From the NCBI GenBank assembly GCA_964542855.1, contig CAZIWJ010000047.1, positions 1 through 18,448 of the forward strand: DNA of 18,448 bases. Direction: 5' to 3'. Positions 16,018 through 18,448 of this stretch are shown here, piece by piece (the first letter of the stretch is position 1; each line of letters starts with the position of its first letter). Below the pieces are notes generated by a model, which saw only the letters and a list, made by a program, of their open reading frames with translations, did not search any database and was not told the DNA's origin. The stretch comes from CAZIWJ01 sp964542855 (lineage in GTDB: Bacteria > Bacteroidota > Bacteroidia > Cytophagales > Cyclobacteriaceae). Position numbers and translations under genes: made by a program.

Positions 16018-17240
16018 AAATTTTACATACTGCCGACTGGCACATCGGGAAAAAGCTGGAAAACTTTTCCCGGCTGGCCGAACAGGAAATTGTAATGGAT
16101 GAAATTTGCCGGGTGGCCGAGCGGGAAGAGGTAGACCTGGTTTTAGTTGCCGGCGATCTGTACGACAACCCGAACCCGGGAGCCGAAGCAAATACCCTGT
16201 TGTATAAAACCCTGCACCGGCTCAGTAACAACGGGCGTCGCGCCGTTATTGCCATCGCCGGCAACCACGACGCCCCCTCGCGCATCGATGCCCCTCACCC
16301 GCTGGCGCAGCAAAACGGAATTATTATGGTAGGCGACCCCATGAAGGCAGTTGATCCCTTCGCGCTCGATTCCGGCCTGCAGGTACTCAACAGTGCCCCC
16401 GGCTTTGTAGAGTTAAAACTGCCTCATTACGATTATCCGGTGCGGGTGCTGCTTACTCCTTATGCCAGCGAACTTACTCTTCGCCAATACCTCGACCGAA
16501 ATAACGAAGAGGAAGAACTGCGCCGCATTCTCGACGACCGCTGGACTAACCAGTGCGAAACCTGGTGCGATGAAAAAGGGGTGAACCTGCTTACTGCTCA
16601 CCTGTTCGTGATGCAAAAAGGAAAGGAACGGCAGGAAGAACCCGACGACGAGCGCCCGATCCTGCACATTGGTGGGGCTTCCCCGGTCTTTACGGAAAAT
16701 ATCCCGGAAGCTATTCAATACGTGGCCCTCGGCCATCTGCACCGTTACCAGCATTTAAAAGGAGCCGGTTGCCCCGTTGTTTACAGCAGCAGTCCGCTGG
16801 CTTATAGCTTCAACGAGGAAAATCAGCAGAAATACGTGGCCCTGGTAAAGGCTGAACCCGGTAAGGAAGCGGAAGTGAAAGGTATTCCGTTGCAGCAGGG
16901 ATACCGGCTGGTGCGAGAACGGTTTACCAGCGAGGAGGATGCCCTGGAATGGCTGGCGCAAAACCCACACTGCTACTGCGAAATTACCCTGGTCAGTAAC
17001 ATGGCCCTTTCCAGTGAAAGCAAGCAGCGGCTGTACAGCCAACACGAACGCCTGCTGGGTATTGTGCCCGAACTAACCGGCCCCGATGAGCAGAATGAAA
17101 ACCCGGCGGTAACCGGCGTAAACGTGCGGCAGGATATTCGCATCCTGTTCAGGGAATACTTCCAGCAAAAGCATAACGGGCAGGAACCCGACGAGTCTAT
17201 CATGCAATTATTCGACGAAATAAGAAACACTACCCGCTAA
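16014..17240 (+). CDS. sbcD: Nuclease SbcCD subunit D (Mre11-type exonuclease)
   Basis: SbcD is the Mn-dependent nuclease subunit of SbcCD, which opens DNA hairpins and trims protein-blocked or broken ends. The 408-residue product matches the family length and shows the calcineurin-like phosphodiesterase motifs: Asp8 and His10 (HTADWHIGK), Asp48 (GDLYDN), Asn84-His85 (GNHD), His196 (LLTAHLF), and His241/His243 (LGHLHRYQ). The C-terminal part (about 270-408) is the usual capping and SbcC-binding region. The start overlaps the acylphosphatase stop as ATGA, and the gene is followed 2 bp later by sbcC. This is the standard sbcDC pairing, with acylphosphatase added in front. Confidence 0.97.
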   Translation: MKILHTADWHIGKKLENFSRLAEQEIVMDEICRVAEREEVDLVLVAGDLYDNPNPGAEANTLLYKTLHRLSNNGRRAVIAIAGNHDAPSRIDAPHPLAQQNGIIMVGDPMKAVDPFALDSGLQVLNSAPGFVELKLPHYDYPVRVLLTPYASELTLRQYLDRNNEEEELRRILDDRWTNQCETWCDEKGVNLLTAHLFVMQKGKERQEEPDDERPILHIGGASPVFTENIPEAIQYVALGHLHRYQHLKGAGCPVVYSSSPLAYSFNEENQQKYVALVKAEPGKEAEVKGIPLQQGYRLVRERFTSEEDALEWLAQNPHCYCEITLVSNMALSSESKQRLYSQHERLLGIVPELTGPDEQNENPAVTGVNVRQDIRILFREYFQQKHNGQEPDESIMQLFDEIRNTTR

Positions 17241-17242
17241 CT

Positions 17243-18448
17243 ATGATCCCCCTAACCCTTACCCTGAAGGGCCTTTACTCCTACACCAAAGAACAAACCA
17301 TCGATTTCACCCAGCTTACCAGTGCCGACCTGTTTGGTATTTTCGGCCCGGTAGGCAGTGGTAAATCGTCTATCCTCGAAGCCATGACTTTTGCGCTTTA
17401 CGCCGAAAGCGACCGGCTGAATACCCGCGACAAGCGATACTACAACATGCTGAACCTGCAGAGTAAAAACATGTACGTCTGCTTCGACTTCCTGGCCGGT
17501 AAACAGCACCGCGAACAGTATCGCTTCGAGGTTGAACTGAAGCGCAATCGTAATAAATTCGATGACGTAAGCCCGGAGAAAAAAGCGGCCCGCTGGGAGG
17601 CAGATAAACAGGAATACCAACCCATCGTTTACGAGGGGGCTGCCGAACGGGTGCTTGGCATGAAGTACGAATACTTCCGTCAAACAGTCATTATTCCGCA
17701 GGGAAAGTTCAGGGCGTTTATTGAAACCGGCAGTACCGAACGCAGCAAGATGTTCGAGGAACTGTTCCACCTGGAGCAGTTCGATTTGCGCGACGAAACC
17801 CGCTACCTGCTGCAGCAATGCCGGGAAGAAGTATCGGGCATACAGGGCGAAATTAATGCGTTGGGAGAAGTGAGTAAGGAGGGGGTAAAAGAGGCCCGTA
17901 AAAACCTGGATCAGCAGGTAAAACTAAAAGAAAAGGTAGCTAAGGAAACGGAAAAAGCCGAAACCGCCCTGAAAAAACAGGATCACCTGGCCCAACTGTC
18001 TGGCAAGCTGCAACAGGTTGAAGAGCAGCTGGCCCACCAGCAGAAGCGGCTGCCGGAAATAAAGCAGCTCGAGGCCGAAGCAAACGTGTACGAAAAAGCC
18101 GACCGGCATTTTTCTTACCCCATGCAGGAAGAAAACGGGGCCGTGAAAGAATTACAAACCTTAACTACCCGCATTCGCGAACTGGAACAGGCAAGAAAAC
18201 AGATGCAGCAGGAAGTAGAAAGGCTGGAAAAAGAATATAAAAAGGCAGGAGAAGAACACGAAAAGCTGGATACTTACCTGAAAAAGTGCGACGATCTGCG
18301 CCTGCTCATCGAAACCCGCAAACTGCAGAAAGATTTACAGGAGCAGCAGGACCAACTGAAAAAAGCTGAAGCCGATCAGGAGCAAAAACAGCAAACCGCC
18401 AGTAAATTGCAACAGCAGTTAAATGACCTGCGGAAAAAACTGCAGGAT
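17243..18448 (+). CDS. sbcC: Nuclease SbcCD subunit C (Rad50-like ATPase), 5' part, cut by the window edge
   Basis: SbcC is the SMC/Rad50-like ATPase that clamps DNA and drives the SbcD nuclease. The first 402 codons are present and open to the last base, so the right end is incomplete; full-length relatives are about 1000 residues. The N-terminal ATPase lobe begins MIPLTLTLKGLYSY and has Walker A GPVGSGKSS at 35-43 and the Q-loop in IIPQGKFRAFIETG (Gln153). A long acidic and basic coiled coil rich in Gln, Glu and Lys begins around residue 185 and continues to the edge. The zinc hook, signature motif and Walker B must lie outside the window. The ATG lies 2 bp after the sbcD stop, implying translational coupling. 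Confidence 0.96.
   Translation, partial: MIPLTLTLKGLYSYTKEQTIDFTQLTSADLFGIFGPVGSGKSSILEAMTFALYAESDRLNTRDKRYYNMLNLQSKNMYVCFDFLAGKQHREQYRFEVELKRNRNKFDDVSPEKKAARWEADKQEYQPIVYEGAAERVLGMKYEYFRQTVIIPQGKFRAFIETGSTERSKMFEELFHLEQFDLRDETRYLLQQCREEVSGIQGEINALGEVSKEGVKEARKNLDQQVKLKEKVAKETEKAETALKKQDHLAQLSGKLQQVEEQLAHQQKRLPEIKQLEAEANVYEKADRHFSYPMQEENGAVKELQTLTTRIRELEQARKQMQQEVERLEKEYKKAGEEHEKLDTYLKKCDDLRLLIETRKLQKDLQEQQDQLKKAEADQEQKQQTASKLQQQLNDLRKKLQD

Noticed and set aside
16014..18448. sbcD-sbcC as part of a novel defence system
   Set aside because: Both show full canonical SbcD and SbcC motifs and the normal gene order. No extra effector domain is visible in the part present.

Overview
The window looks like a chromosomal segment from a member of the phylum Bacteroidota. 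The evidence is a very large secreted protein ending in a type IX secretion (T9SS) C-terminal sorting domain, promoter elements of the TTTG / TAnnTTTG type, few convincing Shine-Dalgarno sequences, and balanced base composition. Finer placement (for example Cytophagia or Saprospiria) cannot be settled from the sequence. No tRNA, rRNA, CRISPR array, insertion sequence or phage gene was seen.

Left part (1-5377): priA, the replication-restart helicase, reads rightward. A 360-bp stretch with one doubtful small ORF follows. Next comes a leftward peptidase family M19 (membrane dipeptidase-like) gene, divergent from a rightward small membrane-anchored protein. Their promoters appear to face each other within about 30 bp. 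A leftward gene for a secreted TPR protein with a DnaJ-like CxxCxGxG motif completes this part. It has a near-consensus promoter so close to the ATG that the mRNA may be almost leaderless.

Middle (5759-13246): one gene takes up about 40% of the window. It encodes a 2495-residue protein: signal peptide, pectinesterase-like entry motif and right-handed parallel beta-helix, eight CARDB-type Ig-like repeats, an IPT/TIG-like domain, another beta-sandwich, a Lys-rich four-cysteine segment, a DUF11/DUF7619-like domain, a fibronectin III-like domain and a T9SS sorting domain. It is most likely a cell-surface or released adhesin or glycan-binding protein. It is the most unusual object in the window.

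Right part (13459-18448), all rightward: a LYS9-type saccharopine dehydrogenase is followed 30 bp later by a DUF1338 protein. Members of that family are Fe(II)-dependent 2-oxoadipate dioxygenase/decarboxylases, so the pair suggests an L-lysine degradation module. After a short gap come acylphosphatase, sbcD (start overlapping the acylphosphatase stop by 4 bp) and sbcC (2 bp after sbcD, cut by the window edge). SbcC and SbcD form the nuclease that cleaves hairpins and blocked DNA ends. With priA at the other end, the window carries two DNA-maintenance functions around accessory surface and metabolic genes.
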